NCBI RefSeq assembly: GCF_040049295.1
Contig: NZ_JBDZDQ010000003.1
Location: 629,152 to 693,151, forward strand
DNA length: 64,000 nucleotides
Origin: Sphingomonas sp. KR3-1
GTDB lineage: Bacteria > Pseudomonadota > Alphaproteobacteria > Sphingomonadales > Sphingomonadaceae
Direction of reading: 5' to 3'
The notes below the pieces were generated by a model. It searched no databases. It had not been told where the DNA came from and worked only from the letters and a program-made list of their open reading frames with translations. Both the position numbers and the translations under genes were made by a program. Shown in pieces: positions 55,201-63,483 of this stretch. Position 1 is the first letter of the stretch. Every line of letters begins with the position of its first letter.

Positions 55201-57281
55201 CCTTCGCCGCGCGCGACCAGGACCGCTATGGCCGCGACGAGATCCAGGGCAACGGCCTGTCCGGCCCCTACCGCCTCACCGCGCGCGACATCGTGCCGAA
55301 CAGCGACAAGATCACGCTGGAAACCCGCGACCGGCTGCGCCCCGAGCGGATCGTCGACAGCAAGCTGCTCACCCGCCATATCGACTATGACATCGACGCG
55401 ATCGCCGGCACGCTGCGCTTCCGCGAGCCGATCCTCAGCCGCGACCCGTCGCTGAACCCGATCTACATCGTCGCCGACTACGAGATCTACGGCACCGGCA
55501 AGAAGCTGGCGGCGGGCGGCCGCGGCGCGGTCAAGTTCGCCAAGGGCAAGATCGAGGTCGGCGCCACCGTGCTTCACGACCAGGCCCAGTCCGACGCGAC
55601 CGTGGCCGGCCTCGACCTGCACGCCAAGCCGATCCAGGGCGTCGAGGTCCGCGCCGAAGTCGCCACCGGCGGCCGCGACGGGCTGCGCTCGGCCCAGGCG
55701 TTCATCGCCGAGGTCGAACACCATGGCGGCGGCGCCGACGTGCTCGCCTATGTGCGCCGACAGGACAGCGGCTTCGGCGTGGGACAGCAGAATGGCGGCG
55801 AGGCGGGCACCAGCAAGGCCGGCATCGACGCGCGGCTGCAGCTCGGCGCCGGCCTGTCGGCAGTGCTGACCGGTTGGCACCAGGAAGACCTGACCAGCGA
55901 CGCGAGTCGCACCGCGGCGGACGCACGGATCGAGTATCGCAAGGGATCGAGCCTGGTCTTCGCCGGCGCGCAGCTCGCCGCCGATCGCGACGCCACCGGC
56001 GCCAAGCGCAACTCGACGCTGCTGACCGTCGGCGGCACCCAGTCGCTGCTCAACAACAAGCTCGAGCTTACCGGCCAGGCGCAGATCGCCATCGGCGGCG
56101 CCAACGAAAGCAGCGACTTCCCGGCCCGCCAGCAGATCAGCGCGAGCTGGCGCGTGCGCGACGGCGTCCGCCTGATCGCAGGCTATGAAATTGCCAAGGG
56201 TGACAAGTATTTGGCGCACAATGCGCGGGTCGGCTTCGAAGTTTCGCCCTGGACCGGCGCGCGGATCATGTCGACGATCAACCAGCAGGAACTCGACCAG
56301 ACGGCCGGCGAGAATGGCCGCCGCGCCTTTGCGCAATATGGCCTGAGCCAGTCGCTGCCGCTCGGCAAGAACTGGACGATCGACGCGACGATCGACGCCA
56401 GCAGGACGGTGTCCGGCAAGGTGCCCGATACCAGCCTGTCGCGCCCGGTGATCGACAGCTCGATCCTCGGCCAGAATGTGCGCGAAGGCGATTTCGTCGC
56501 GATCACCGCGGGTGCGGGCTATCGCAGCACGCTGTGGTCGTGGAACGGCCGCGCCGAGTTCCGCACCTCGCAGGAATCGCGCCGCCTCGGCTTCACCAGC
56601 AACCTGTTGCGCACGCTGGGCGAAGGCAAGACGCTCGCCTCGTCGATCCGCGCCTATCGCACCACCGACAGCAAGGATCGGTCGGTCGTCTCCGCCACCG
56701 CCGATCTCGCGCTGGCGCTGCGCCCGGCGGACAGCCGCTGGTCGGTGCTGGAACGCTTCACGCTGCGCCACGAGCAGGCCGACCAGGGCGTCAGCGAGAA
56801 CAACGTGCTCACCGTTCCCACCTTCGCGCAGGGCACGCTGGCGACGACGCGCGCGGTCAACAGCCTGGCGCTCAGCTATCGCTCGGGCGACGAGGGGACC
56901 TCGCACGGCTTCGAAGCGACGCTCTACTACGGCGCCAAATATGTCCGCGGCCGCTATGCCGGTGAGAAGCTCGACGGCTTCATCGACGTGATCGGCGCCG
57001 AGATCCGCAAGGATATCCGCCGCAACCTCGACATCGGCGTGCAGGGCAGCATCCAGCATAGCTGGACCGACGGCACCGCATCCTTCTCGGCGGGCCCCAG
57101 CATCGGCGTGTCGCCGGGCAAGAACCTGTGGTTCAGCGCGGGCTACAACGTCTCGGGCTATCGCGACCGCGACTTCGAGGACGATCGCTACACCCGCCAG
57201 GGCCCGTACCTCACACTCCGTGCGAAGTTCGACCAGTCGCTGCTGCGTACCGCAGGCAACTTCTTTGGAGGTAGAAAGTGA
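52275..57281 (+). CDS. Very large DUF11/carboxypeptidase-regulatory-like protein with probable C-terminal outer-membrane barrel
   Basis: 1,668 residues. Signal peptide (ending TAGAQ near residue 27), then the operon's shared N-terminal motif (RNTASMQFQ...VASNTVTLDL). A beta-rich region with VFDSATGALVDGATVTLID follows, then a DUF11-type domain (about 344-472; ASPGEFVQYRLEVRNAA), and a Cna-B/carboxypeptidase-regulatory-like fold (about 478-536; DATGYYHFEGVRPGTHVV). Ig-like segments run to about 830. Next is a conserved block with DPDRYYTVYGDGSRQAYDAP and FYALFGDFETGF. From about residue 1090 to the end there are alternating-strand segments with Tyr/Trp girdles (SNSLALSYRSG-type), which I infer to be a barrel. 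The chain ends GGRK rather than an aromatic. ATG 52275 is chosen for GGGAG; ATG 52263 lies in the hairpin edge. Confidence 0.8.
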   Translation: MLRTPLPLRALGRAMAIAIATLSIPTAGAQTIRNTASMQFQSATGPQTVASNTVTLDLAKRPTKMRFHEIPAGYQYTGLACQTDPVLQFTPSMVSPAELAAAPPLASIQRGQALIVELDAQAENRDPNKREVVWINVSAGQLSVKLPLTETSTNTGVFAGGVSASGTHPQFAACDIAKRVSGSKIEVGFDGSDDSFSSDAEVLIDPEGYVFDSATGALVDGATVTLIDNATGQPAANVYGDDGTSAYPNTVVTGTSATDASGQVYPFTPGNFRFPLAPKGFYRLQVTPPAGYTAPSRVAPDALAHLTGPPGAFRITDSSYGAPFELADPEPVHIDIPVDPTRLRSLLLAGLILDKTASVREASPGEFVQYRLEVRNAARTATPGEVRIEDRLPTGLRYRAGTTRGAPEPEISRDGRSLVFTLPRLAGLATAPVSYVLSVSPGAPKGEAVNKAVASTAMGSSNEASASVRIRSLLMTDALTLVGRVTEGGCGDPARRRKGVGGIRVMIEDGSYAVTDATGYYHFEGVRPGTHVVQLDTASIPATHAPATCDRDTRSAGSDISRFVEGQGGSLQRADFQLVRTGKKAVADTALPIVQGDDALAAGNRPDWLDTATPGIDWLFPEMNHNPRSPALRVVIRHQPGQRIALSVNGKQVDPLSFDGTDTDAARGVAISRWTGLPLAERDNLLEARVLDAGGKTVATLTRTVHYANVPLRAELVAAKSRLVADGLTRPLIAVRVTDRDGRPVRAGTIVPFRVDQPYSAAQESEAQQGRKLAGLDRSEATARVIGDEGLAFVALQPTTQTGSARITIKLADQGLIQTSEIKAFLAAPVRDWMVVGFARGTAGFDMLRSKSSNLPRGQRNAVTSDGQVALYAKGRIKGAWLLTLAYDSDRAYDPDRGLLGTIDPDRYYTVYGDGSRQAYDAPTRGKLYLRLERKTFYALFGDFETGFVDTRLTRYSRTLNGMKAEASGDRVTFSAFAARDQDRYGRDEIQGNGLSGPYRLTARDIVPNSDKITLETRDRLRPERIVDSKLLTRHIDYDIDAIAGTLRFREPILSRDPSLNPIYIVADYEIYGTGKKLAAGGRGAVKFAKGKIEVGATVLHDQAQSDATVAGLDLHAKPIQGVEVRAEVATGGRDGLRSAQAFIAEVEHHGGGADVLAYVRRQDSGFGVGQQNGGEAGTSKAGIDARLQLGAGLSAVLTGWHQEDLTSDASRTAADARIEYRKGSSLVFAGAQLAADRDATGAKRNSTLLTVGGTQSLLNNKLELTGQAQIAIGGANESSDFPARQQISASWRVRDGVRLIAGYEIAKGDKYLAHNARVGFEVSPWTGARIMSTINQQELDQTAGENGRRAFAQYGLSQSLPLGKNWTIDATIDASRTVSGKVPDTSLSRPVIDSSILGQNVREGDFVAITAGAGYRSTLWSWNGRAEFRTSQESRRLGFTSNLLRTLGEGKTLASSIRAYRTTDSKDRSVVSATADLALALRPADSRWSVLERFTLRHEQADQGVSENNVLTVPTFAQGTLATTRAVNSLALSYRSGDEGTSHGFEATLYYGAKYVRGRYAGEKLDGFIDVIGAEIRKDIRRNLDIGVQGSIQHSWTDGTASFSAGPSIGVSPGKNLWFSAGYNVSGYRDRDFEDDRYTRQGPYLTLRAKFDQSLLRTAGNFFGGRK

Positions 57282-57443
57282 TGCGTTCGATTCCTCCATT
57301 CTCGAGCAAGTTCCGCCGCTTAACACGGCTAAACCATCGGACACCTTCTTCACGCCCGTGCGTTTTGATCTATGTTAGCGATTCCACAGGGCCGTGGGGC
57401 GTCGCAACAAAGAGGCTTCGTCCGTCGGGCGAGCAGGTTCGCT

Positions 57444-57872
57444 ATGGGTGCAAAGAAAGACGATATTGCCAAGAAGGGGCAGGCCAAGCCTGCCGAACCT
57501 GGCGCTATCGAGGGGATGATGTACCAGCGCGAGGGCATCGACCATCGCGAGGAAGTGGAGCGCATCATCCGCGTCCGCGAGGCGCGCGGCAAATACATGC
57601 CCGAGAACTGGTTCTCCGATCCGGCCTGGGACATATTGTTGCGCCTGTACCAGGCCTATCTGGACGGGCTCGAGCGCACGGTGGGCGACCTGGGGAGCTT
57701 TGCGAGCACATCGCCCGCGACCACCAATCGCTGGCTCGACGTGCTTTCCGGGCGCGGCTGGATCCATCGCCGACGCTGCGAGCGCGACCAGCGCCGCGTG
57801 TTCGTTTCGCTGACCGACGCCGGCGCGGAGCAGATGCACGAATGCCTGGAGCTGATGGGCAAGCAAGGCTGA
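57444..57872 (+). CDS. MarR-family transcriptional regulator
   Basis: 142 residues. The N-terminal tail is basic and Lys-rich (MGAKKDDIAKKGQAKP). The winged helix shows WDILLRLYQAYLDG, the recognition-helix region FASTSPATTNRWLDVLSGRGWI, and the wing RRCERDQRRVFVSLTDAGAEQM, the MarR signature. Probably a dimeric repressor of nearby genes. A start at 57372 is possible but would add an unlikely tail. Lies 162 nt after the barrel protein and 43 nt before the next secreted protein, so it is a good candidate regulator of this surface locus. Confidence 0.82.
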   Translation: MGAKKDDIAKKGQAKPAEPGAIEGMMYQREGIDHREEVERIIRVREARGKYMPENWFSDPAWDILLRLYQAYLDGLERTVGDLGSFASTSPATTNRWLDVLSGRGWIHRRRCERDQRRVFVSLTDAGAEQMHECLELMGKQG

Positions 57873-57915
57873 CCGCCGCCGCCTCCGCGCCACACCGCGC
57901 CCGGGAGGCTTGCCG

Positions 57916-58944
57916 ATGATCGCGCTGCTTCGCTGCCTGGCCCTGGCGTGCGTGGTGCTGACCCTGTGGTCTGCGCCCGCCGACGCGGCCGCATGTGCCG
58001 TCTCCACCCCGGCTTCCTCCAGCCTGGGCAGCTATTCGCCGAATGCCATCAGGGCGGGCGCCGTCCCGGTGGTCGAGAAGTTCGCGGGGATCGACTGCAC
58101 CCTCTCCCTGCTCACCGGCAACACGCTCACCGCGACGATCAGCAACGCCAACAGCTTCAAGCTGACTTCGGCGGGGCAGCCCGACGGTGCGTTCCAGGTG
58201 TTTCCCAGCGCGACGAACACCACGCCGATGGCGTCAGGCGTCGCCGTCAACTTCCTCAATGCGCAAGTCGTCGATCTCACTGCGTTGCTCGGCCCCAATG
58301 CGGGCCACATCCCGCTGTTCATCAAGCCGTCGAGCACGGCATTGCTCACCCCCGGCACCTATAACGGTGCGTTCCGGGTGACCTGGGCGTGGAAATTCTG
58401 CTCGGGCGTCTGGGTCGGCAGCACCTGCACGCTCGGCACGCTCGACCAGGGCAGCGGCTTTGCGGATATCACCTTCACCGTCACCGTCGCACCCAAGCCG
58501 GTGACGGTCGCGATGAGCGACGTCACCACCTGGGACCCGATCGCCGGCACGACCTACCCCAAGGCGATCGTCGGCGCGAAGAAGCGCGTTACCGTGGTCG
58601 TCACCAACCCCGATATCGTCGCGACCGACCTCAACTCGGTGCGCGTCGAGATCCCGAGCCAGCCCGGCACTTCGATCGCGCTCGAAGGCGATGGCGCGAG
58701 TTCCGGTGCGCCGATCAAGTTCACCGACGGCACCCCGAGCTCGACGCTCGCCTTCAGCTACACCAATGCCGGCGACGGCGCCGACGATGTCGACTTCTAT
58801 GCCGACGGCACGGGCTGGGCCTATGTCCCCACGCCGGGCGACGCGGTATCGCAGCGGCTCGTCAAGAAGGTGCGGCTGAAGCCCCGCGGCAAGCTCGCCC
58901 CGGGATCGTCGTTCACGGTCACCCTGCCCTATCTCATTCAATAG
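57916..58944 (+). CDS. Secreted protein with spore-coat-U-like and DUF11-like halves
   Basis: 342 residues. Signal peptide (ending APADAA near residue 23). The first half (about 24-195) has the first-Cys, SSSLGSYSPNAI pattern and GIDCTLSLLTGNTLTATIS, resembling the SCPU/Csu-type pilin-like domain, with four or five Cys for disulfides. The second half (about 200-342) is DUF11-like (KRVTVVVTNPDIVATDLNSVRVEIP). The combination ties it to the DUF11 operon next door. GGGAGG precedes ATG 57916; an in-frame TTG at 57910 is less likely. I know of no named family with this exact pairing. Confidence 0.65.
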   Translation: MIALLRCLALACVVLTLWSAPADAAACAVSTPASSSLGSYSPNAIRAGAVPVVEKFAGIDCTLSLLTGNTLTATISNANSFKLTSAGQPDGAFQVFPSATNTTPMASGVAVNFLNAQVVDLTALLGPNAGHIPLFIKPSSTALLTPGTYNGAFRVTWAWKFCSGVWVGSTCTLGTLDQGSGFADITFTVTVAPKPVTVAMSDVTTWDPIAGTTYPKAIVGAKKRVTVVVTNPDIVATDLNSVRVEIPSQPGTSIALEGDGASSGAPIKFTDGTPSSTLAFSYTNAGDGADDVDFYADGTGWAYVPTPGDAVSQRLVKKVRLKPRGKLAPGSSFTVTLPYLIQ

Positions 58945-58970
58945 GGTTCGACGCGCCCGCCTCGTCGCGG

Positions 58971-60470
58971 CTACTGCGCCGGCGTTGCGGCCAGGCCGCG
59001 CATCCATGCCTGAAGGCGGGCGAGCAGCGGGTCGCGGACCTCGGGCCGGGTCGCGGCAAGGTCGTGCGCCTCGCCCGGGTCGCTCGCCAGGTCGAACAGC
59101 TGGACATCGCTGCCGCCCGGATTGGCGAGCAGCTTCCAGTCGCCGTCGCGGATCGCATAGCGCGGCGACTTGTCCTGCTCGCGGAAGGGCGTGCCGGGCG
59201 GCTGCGCCTTGGCGCCTTCCCTGCCATAGGCCCAGAACAAGGGCGTGCGCCGGGTCAGCGGCGTGCCCTTCAGCACCGGCGAGAGGTCAACGCCCGCGCT
59301 GCCTGCCGGCACCTTCTGCCCGGTGATCGCGGCGAGCGTCGGCAACAGGTCGACGCCCTGCCCCACGCTCTGCTCGTCGCGCGTGCCCGGCTTCATGTGG
59401 CCGCGCCAATAGAGGATCAGGGGCTGGCGGATGCCGCCTTCGTACAGGCTGAACTTGCGCCCGCGCAGCGTGCCGGTGCTGCCCGGCGCGCCGGTGGTGG
59501 CCGTGTAATAATGCTGGAGCGACGACGGGCCGTTGTCCGAGGTGACGATGATCAGCGTATTCTCGAGCTGCCCCATCTGCTCGAGCCGGTCGAACAGGCG
59601 ACCGAGCGTCCTGTCCATCTTGACCAGGCTGGCAAGGAAACGGTCGTCGTCCGCGCTGTCGCCCTTGCCCATCACGTCGGAAAGCGAGTCCGCGTCGGGC
59701 GCCCAGGGATCGTGGACGTCGTTGAGCCAGAGGTTGACGAACCAGGGCTTGTCGGCGTGCTGCGCGACGAAGTCGACCGTCATGTCGGCATAGAGCCGGG
59801 TCAGGTTGGTCTTGAGCTCCCAGAAGCGCGTGCCCTGGCCCAGCTTGTCCGATTGCTCGGCGAGGCCGCGCTCCTGGTCGGAGACGAGCACGCGCGGGCC
59901 GAGCCCCTCGAAGGTGGTGAAGCTCTGATCGAAGCCATAGGCCGTCGGCCAGGGCGCCTCGCCGACGTCGCGACCGCCGCCCAGATGCCATTTGCCGATA
60001 TGCGCGGTGGCGTAGCCGGCGCCTTTCAGCAGCCTGGCGATCGTCGGCAGCTTGGGATCGAGGAAATCGGCCTGGCCGATCTGCGCGTTGCGGGCATGGC
60101 TGTCGGTGATGCCGACAAAGCCGACACTGGCGGGGAAGCGCCCGGTCAGGAAACCGGCACGCGACGAGGAGCAGATCGGCGCCGCATCGTAGAATTTGGT
60201 CATCAGCACGCCCTCGCGCGCCAGGCGATCGAGATTGGGGGTGCTGACCTTCCTGTCCCCCATCACCGAAAGATCGCCCCAGCCCATGTCGTCGACCAGC
60301 ACGAACAGCACGTTCGGCCGGCGCTCGGCCTGCGGCGTCGCGGCCGGTGGCGCGCTCTGCGGTGCGGGTGGGATCGGGCGGGCAAAAGCGATGCCCGTCG
60401 TCGCGATGGCGAGGGCGGTGACCGCGCATCCCGCGCGGCCCATCAGGCGATTGATCCGGTTCATGTGCAT
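58971..60470 (-). CDS. Exported arylsulfatase with atypical C-S-S-S-R site
   Basis: 499 residues. N-terminal export signal (AVTALAIATTGIAFA, after an Arg-containing start), then an Ala/Pro linker. Type I sulfatase core: NVLFVLVDDMGWGD metal site, APICSSSRAGFLTGRFP with Cys100 at the formylglycine position, HIGKWHLGGG, and IIVTSDNGPSSLQHYY. The motif C-S-S-S-R has Ser where Pro or Ala is usual, so maturation by the formylglycine enzyme is less certain. The only one of four sulfatases here with an export signal. ATG 60470 follows GGGGAGG. Convergent with the SCPU-like gene. Confidence 0.9.
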   Translation of the reverse strand: MHMNRINRLMGRAGCAVTALAIATTGIAFARPIPPAPQSAPPAATPQAERRPNVLFVLVDDMGWGDLSVMGDRKVSTPNLDRLAREGVLMTKFYDAAPICSSSRAGFLTGRFPASVGFVGITDSHARNAQIGQADFLDPKLPTIARLLKGAGYATAHIGKWHLGGGRDVGEAPWPTAYGFDQSFTTFEGLGPRVLVSDQERGLAEQSDKLGQGTRFWELKTNLTRLYADMTVDFVAQHADKPWFVNLWLNDVHDPWAPDADSLSDVMGKGDSADDDRFLASLVKMDRTLGRLFDRLEQMGQLENTLIIVTSDNGPSSLQHYYTATTGAPGSTGTLRGRKFSLYEGGIRQPLILYWRGHMKPGTRDEQSVGQGVDLLPTLAAITGQKVPAGSAGVDLSPVLKGTPLTRRTPLFWAYGREGAKAQPPGTPFREQDKSPRYAIRDGDWKLLANPGGSDVQLFDLASDPGEAHDLAATRPEVRDPLLARLQAWMRGLAATPAQ

Positions 60471-60525
60471 CCCAGGCCTCCCCGATCCTTCACGCGCTCT
60501 CGCGTCGCGTTCCGATCCTGGCGCC

Positions 60526-60577
60526 AGCATAGCGTGCACGGGCAAAAATCTGCAATGATTTATATTACAATACTTGC
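60526..60577 (-). promoter_or_regulatory. Promoter and upstream dyad of the exported sulfatase
   Basis: On the minus strand TTGCAG (60555-60550), 18 nt, TATGCT (60531-60526), a good sigma-70 match 56 nt before the start. Overlapping the -35 and extending upstream is an AT-rich imperfect dyad GCAA-N2-ATT-N8-AAT-N2-TTGC (60552-60577), a possible operator. Confidence 0.5.
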
Positions 60578-60593
60578 AGCCAAACCGCTCCCC

Positions 60594-61025
60594 TCACCCG
60601 CGGTGCCGCAACCGGGTGATGCCGACATCGGCAAAGCTGCCGCCGATCGGCGCCTCGGGCTTGTGGACGGTGACCTGCAGCGTCGCGACCTGGGGGAAGC
60701 GCGCGAACAGCGCGGCGATGAGCCGATCCGCCAGCGTCTCGATCAAAGCCCAGGGCTGGCCGCCGACCACCTCGCACACCCGGTCGTAGAGCTGCTTGTA
60801 GCACAGGGTTTCCTCGAGCCGGTCGCTGGCGACCGCGGCGCCGGTATCGATCCACCAATCGACATCGATGACGAAGAGCTGGCCGGCGCGGCGCTCGAAA
60901 TCGAACACGCCGTGCCGGCCCCGCACCTCCACGCCGTGCAGGAACATGCGGTCCAGCACGGGCGCGGAAGATCCGGGGTGCGGCGCTGCGCACCCCGGGG
61001 CTTCGACATCAGGCGAGCGCAGCAC
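60594..61025 (-). CDS. folB: Dihydroneopterin aldolase-like protein
   Basis: Converts 7,8-dihydroneopterin to 6-hydroxymethyl-dihydropterin in folate synthesis. Motifs: FLHGVEVRGRHGVFDFER at the N-terminus, ASDRLEETLCYKQLYDRV and ALIETLADRLIAALF in the middle, and TVHKPEAPIGGSFADVGI at the end, where Lys is the catalytic residue. The long frame from GTG 61025 overlaps metE by 17 nt and would add about 22 residues; a GTG at 60959 or ATG at 60947 gives the usual family length, so the start is uncertain. Downstream of metE on the same strand, which fits folate/methionine metabolism. Confidence 0.82.
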   Translation of the reverse strand: MLRSPDVEAPGCAAPHPGSSAPVLDRMFLHGVEVRGRHGVFDFERRAGQLFVIDVDWWIDTGAAVASDRLEETLCYKQLYDRVCEVVGGQPWALIETLADRLIAALFARFPQVATLQVTVHKPEAPIGGSFADVGITRLRHRG

Positions 61026-63336
61026 GTGCCGCCTTCGCCGCCTCGACCATGTTGACCAGCGCGGGCTTCACGTCTTCCCATTTGCGGGTCTTGAGGCCGC
61101 AATCGGGATTGACCCAAAGCTGTTCGGGCGAAAGCCGCTCGCCCGCCTTGATCAGCAGTTCCTCCATCTCGCCGGTGGACGGGATGCGCGGGCTGTGGAT
61201 GTCGTACACGCCCGGCCCGATCTCGTTCGGATATTTGTAGTCGATGAACGCGTCGAGCAGCTCCATCTTCGAGCGCGAGGTCTCGATCGAGATGACATCG
61301 GCGTCCATCGCCCCGATCGCGGCGATGATGTCGTTGAACTCCGAATAGCACATGTGCGTGTGGATCTGGGTCTGCGGCTGCACGCCCGAGGCCGAGATGC
61401 GGAAGGCCTCCACCGCCCAGTCGAGATAGGCGTTCCACTCGGCACGGCGCAGCGGCAGGCCTTCGCGCAGGGCCGCCTCGTCGATCTGGATCAGCTTGCA
61501 ACCGGTCCGCTCGAGATCGACGACCTCGTCGCGGATCGCCAGCGCGATCTGGCGGCAGGTTTCCGAACGCGGCTGGTCGTCGCGCACGAACGACCATTGC
61601 AGGATCGTCACCGGGCCGGTGAGCATGCCCTTCATCGGCTTGTCGGTGAGCGACTGGGCATAGCGCCACCAGGCGACGGTCATCGGCTCGGGGCGCGAGA
61701 CATCGCCGTAGAGGATCGGCGGGCGCACGCAGCGCGAACCATAGCTCTGCACCCAGCCCGCGCGGCTGAAGGCGAAGCCCGCGAGCTGCTCGCCGAAATA
61801 CTGGACCATGTCGTTGCGCTCGAACTCGCCGTGGACGAGCACGTCGATGCCGATCTCCTCCTGCCAGCGCACCGCGCGCTCGGTCTCCTCGCGGAGGAAC
61901 TGCTCATAGCCTGCGGTGTCGAGCTCGCCCTTGTCGTGCGCCGAGCGCGCCTTGCGGACCTCGGCGGTCTGCGGGAACGAGCCGATCGTGGTGGTCGGCA
62001 GCGGCGGCAGGCCGAGCACCGCCTGCTGGCGGCGGATGCGCTCGGCGAACGGGGTGACGCGGCGCGTCCAGTTCTCGGTGACCCCGGCCATGCGCGCGCG
62101 GACCCGGGCGTCGTTGGTCAGCGGCGAGGTACGGCGCGATTGCACGGCGGCGGCGTTGTCGGCGAGCGCGGCGGCGACCTGGTCGCGGCCCTGGTTCCGC
62201 GCGGCGGCGACCAGCGCGAGTTCGCCGAGCTTCTGCGTGGCGAAGGCGAGCCAGGTCTTCACTTGCGGATCGAGCCGGGTCTCGAGCTCGAGGTCCACCG
62301 GCGTGTGGAGCAGCGAGCAGGACGGCGCGACCTGGATCTCGCGCTCGCCCGCGGCATAGTCGACGATGTCGAGCACCCTGGCGAGGTCGGCCTTCCAGAT
62401 GTTGCGGCCGTCGATCACCCCGAGCGAGAGGACCAGGTCCTTGCGCGCGCCTGCCAGCACGGCGTCGAGCTGCTCCGGCGCGCGGACCAGGTCGACGTGA
62501 AGCCCGGCGACCGGCATCGCCAGCGCCGTCTCGAGATTGTCGCCGAGCGCGCCGAAATAGGTGGCGAGCATCAGCTTGATGCCGGGCACCTCGGCCAGCT
62601 CGGCATAGGCGGTGCGGAAGGCGGCGCGCGCCGCGTCGCTCAGGTCGAGCACCAGCGCCGGCTCGTCGATCTGCACCCAGTCGGCGCCCGCCGCGGCGAG
62701 CTTCGCCAGCAGCTCGGCATAGACCGGGAGCAGCGCGGGCAGCAGCGACAGCGCGTCAAAGCCCTCCGCCTTGGACTTGGCGAGCAGCAGCCAGGTGACC
62801 GGGCCCAGGATCACCGGGCGAGTGTGATAGCCGAGCGCCTTGGCCGCGTTGAACTGGTCGATCGGCTTGGTCGTCGACAGCGCGAAGGACTGGCCCGGCG
62901 CGATTTCGGGGACCATGTAGTGATAATTGGTGTCGAACCACTTGGTCATTTCCTGCGCGGGCACGTCCGCGCCGGCGCCGTGGCAGTGGATGCAGCCCTC
63001 GGCTTCGGGCTGCCCGCCCTTGGTCTGGCGGCCGCGCGCCATCGCGAAATAGAGCTCGAGCGAATCCGCCGGCCCGATCGCGCGGTAGATCTCGGGGATC
63101 GCGCCGAGCATCACGCTGGTGTCGAGCACCTGGTCGTAGAGCGAGAAATCATTGCTCGGGATCACCTCGATCCCGGCGGCCTTCTGGCGCTGCCATGCCA
63201 TGGCACGCAGGCCCTCGGCAGTCTCGCGCAGTGCGGCCTGGTCGATCTTGCCGGCCCAATAGGCCTCGGTGGCGGTCTTCAGCTCCCGGCGCGGGCCGAT
63301 ACGGGGGAAACCGAGATTGGCAGCGGAAACACGCAT
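61009..63336 (-). CDS. metE: Cobalamin-independent methionine synthase
   Basis: 775-residue zinc enzyme that methylates homocysteine from methyl-tetrahydropteroyl-glutamate. An N-terminal barrel starts NLGFPRIGPRRELK. The catalytic half has TTIGSFPQTAEVRKAR, and zinc ligands His661 and Cys663 (HTHMCYSEF) and Cys746 (NPDCGLKTR), in positions equivalent to E. coli MetE. AGGAG precedes ATG 63336. Upstream lie a cobalamin riboswitch and a palindromic operator, which explains control: B12 would shut this enzyme off in favour of a B12-dependent one elsewhere. Confidence 0.97.
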   Translation of the reverse strand: MRVSAANLGFPRIGPRRELKTATEAYWAGKIDQAALRETAEGLRAMAWQRQKAAGIEVIPSNDFSLYDQVLDTSVMLGAIPEIYRAIGPADSLELYFAMARGRQTKGGQPEAEGCIHCHGAGADVPAQEMTKWFDTNYHYMVPEIAPGQSFALSTTKPIDQFNAAKALGYHTRPVILGPVTWLLLAKSKAEGFDALSLLPALLPVYAELLAKLAAAGADWVQIDEPALVLDLSDAARAAFRTAYAELAEVPGIKLMLATYFGALGDNLETALAMPVAGLHVDLVRAPEQLDAVLAGARKDLVLSLGVIDGRNIWKADLARVLDIVDYAAGEREIQVAPSCSLLHTPVDLELETRLDPQVKTWLAFATQKLGELALVAAARNQGRDQVAAALADNAAAVQSRRTSPLTNDARVRARMAGVTENWTRRVTPFAERIRRQQAVLGLPPLPTTTIGSFPQTAEVRKARSAHDKGELDTAGYEQFLREETERAVRWQEEIGIDVLVHGEFERNDMVQYFGEQLAGFAFSRAGWVQSYGSRCVRPPILYGDVSRPEPMTVAWWRYAQSLTDKPMKGMLTGPVTILQWSFVRDDQPRSETCRQIALAIRDEVVDLERTGCKLIQIDEAALREGLPLRRAEWNAYLDWAVEAFRISASGVQPQTQIHTHMCYSEFNDIIAAIGAMDADVISIETSRSKMELLDAFIDYKYPNEIGPGVYDIHSPRIPSTGEMEELLIKAGERLSPEQLWVNPDCGLKTRKWEDVKPALVNMVEAAKAARAALA

Positions 63337-63342
63337 TATGGA

Positions 63343-63388
63343 CTCCTGGTCTGCCGGACGGTCGAACCAGGATAGAGCGCTCCAGGAG
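63343..63388 (-). promoter_or_regulatory. Possible Shine-Dalgarno-sequestering switch of metE
   Basis: The minus-strand ribosome site ACCAGGAG (63350-63343) can pair with TCCTGGT (63372-63366) or, in competition, with CTCCTGG (63388-63382); each is a 7-bp perfect match. Two rival anti-SD segments downstream of a riboswitch suggest translational control. Confidence 0.5.
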
Positions 63389-63483
63389 ACAAGGCGCCGC
63401 GGCCCGGACGAGCGGACGCGCGGCGCTATGGCGCCTGGCGCGATCCACCGGAGGAACCCCCGTCCGAGGAACGTTATCGCGTC

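Noticed and set aside
53586..57353. 1,255-codon minus-strand open frame opposite the large DUF11 protein
   Set aside because: Composition is typical of GC-rich antisense; the plus strand has a signal peptide, recognisable domains and a ribosome site.
58389..61055. 888-codon plus-strand frame across the exported sulfatase and folB
   Set aside because: It is antisense to two genes with clear motifs and has no recognisable domain.
60868..63375. 835-codon plus-strand frame opposite metE
   Set aside because: MetE is unmistakable on the minus strand, with a riboswitch and a ribosome site; this is an antisense frame.
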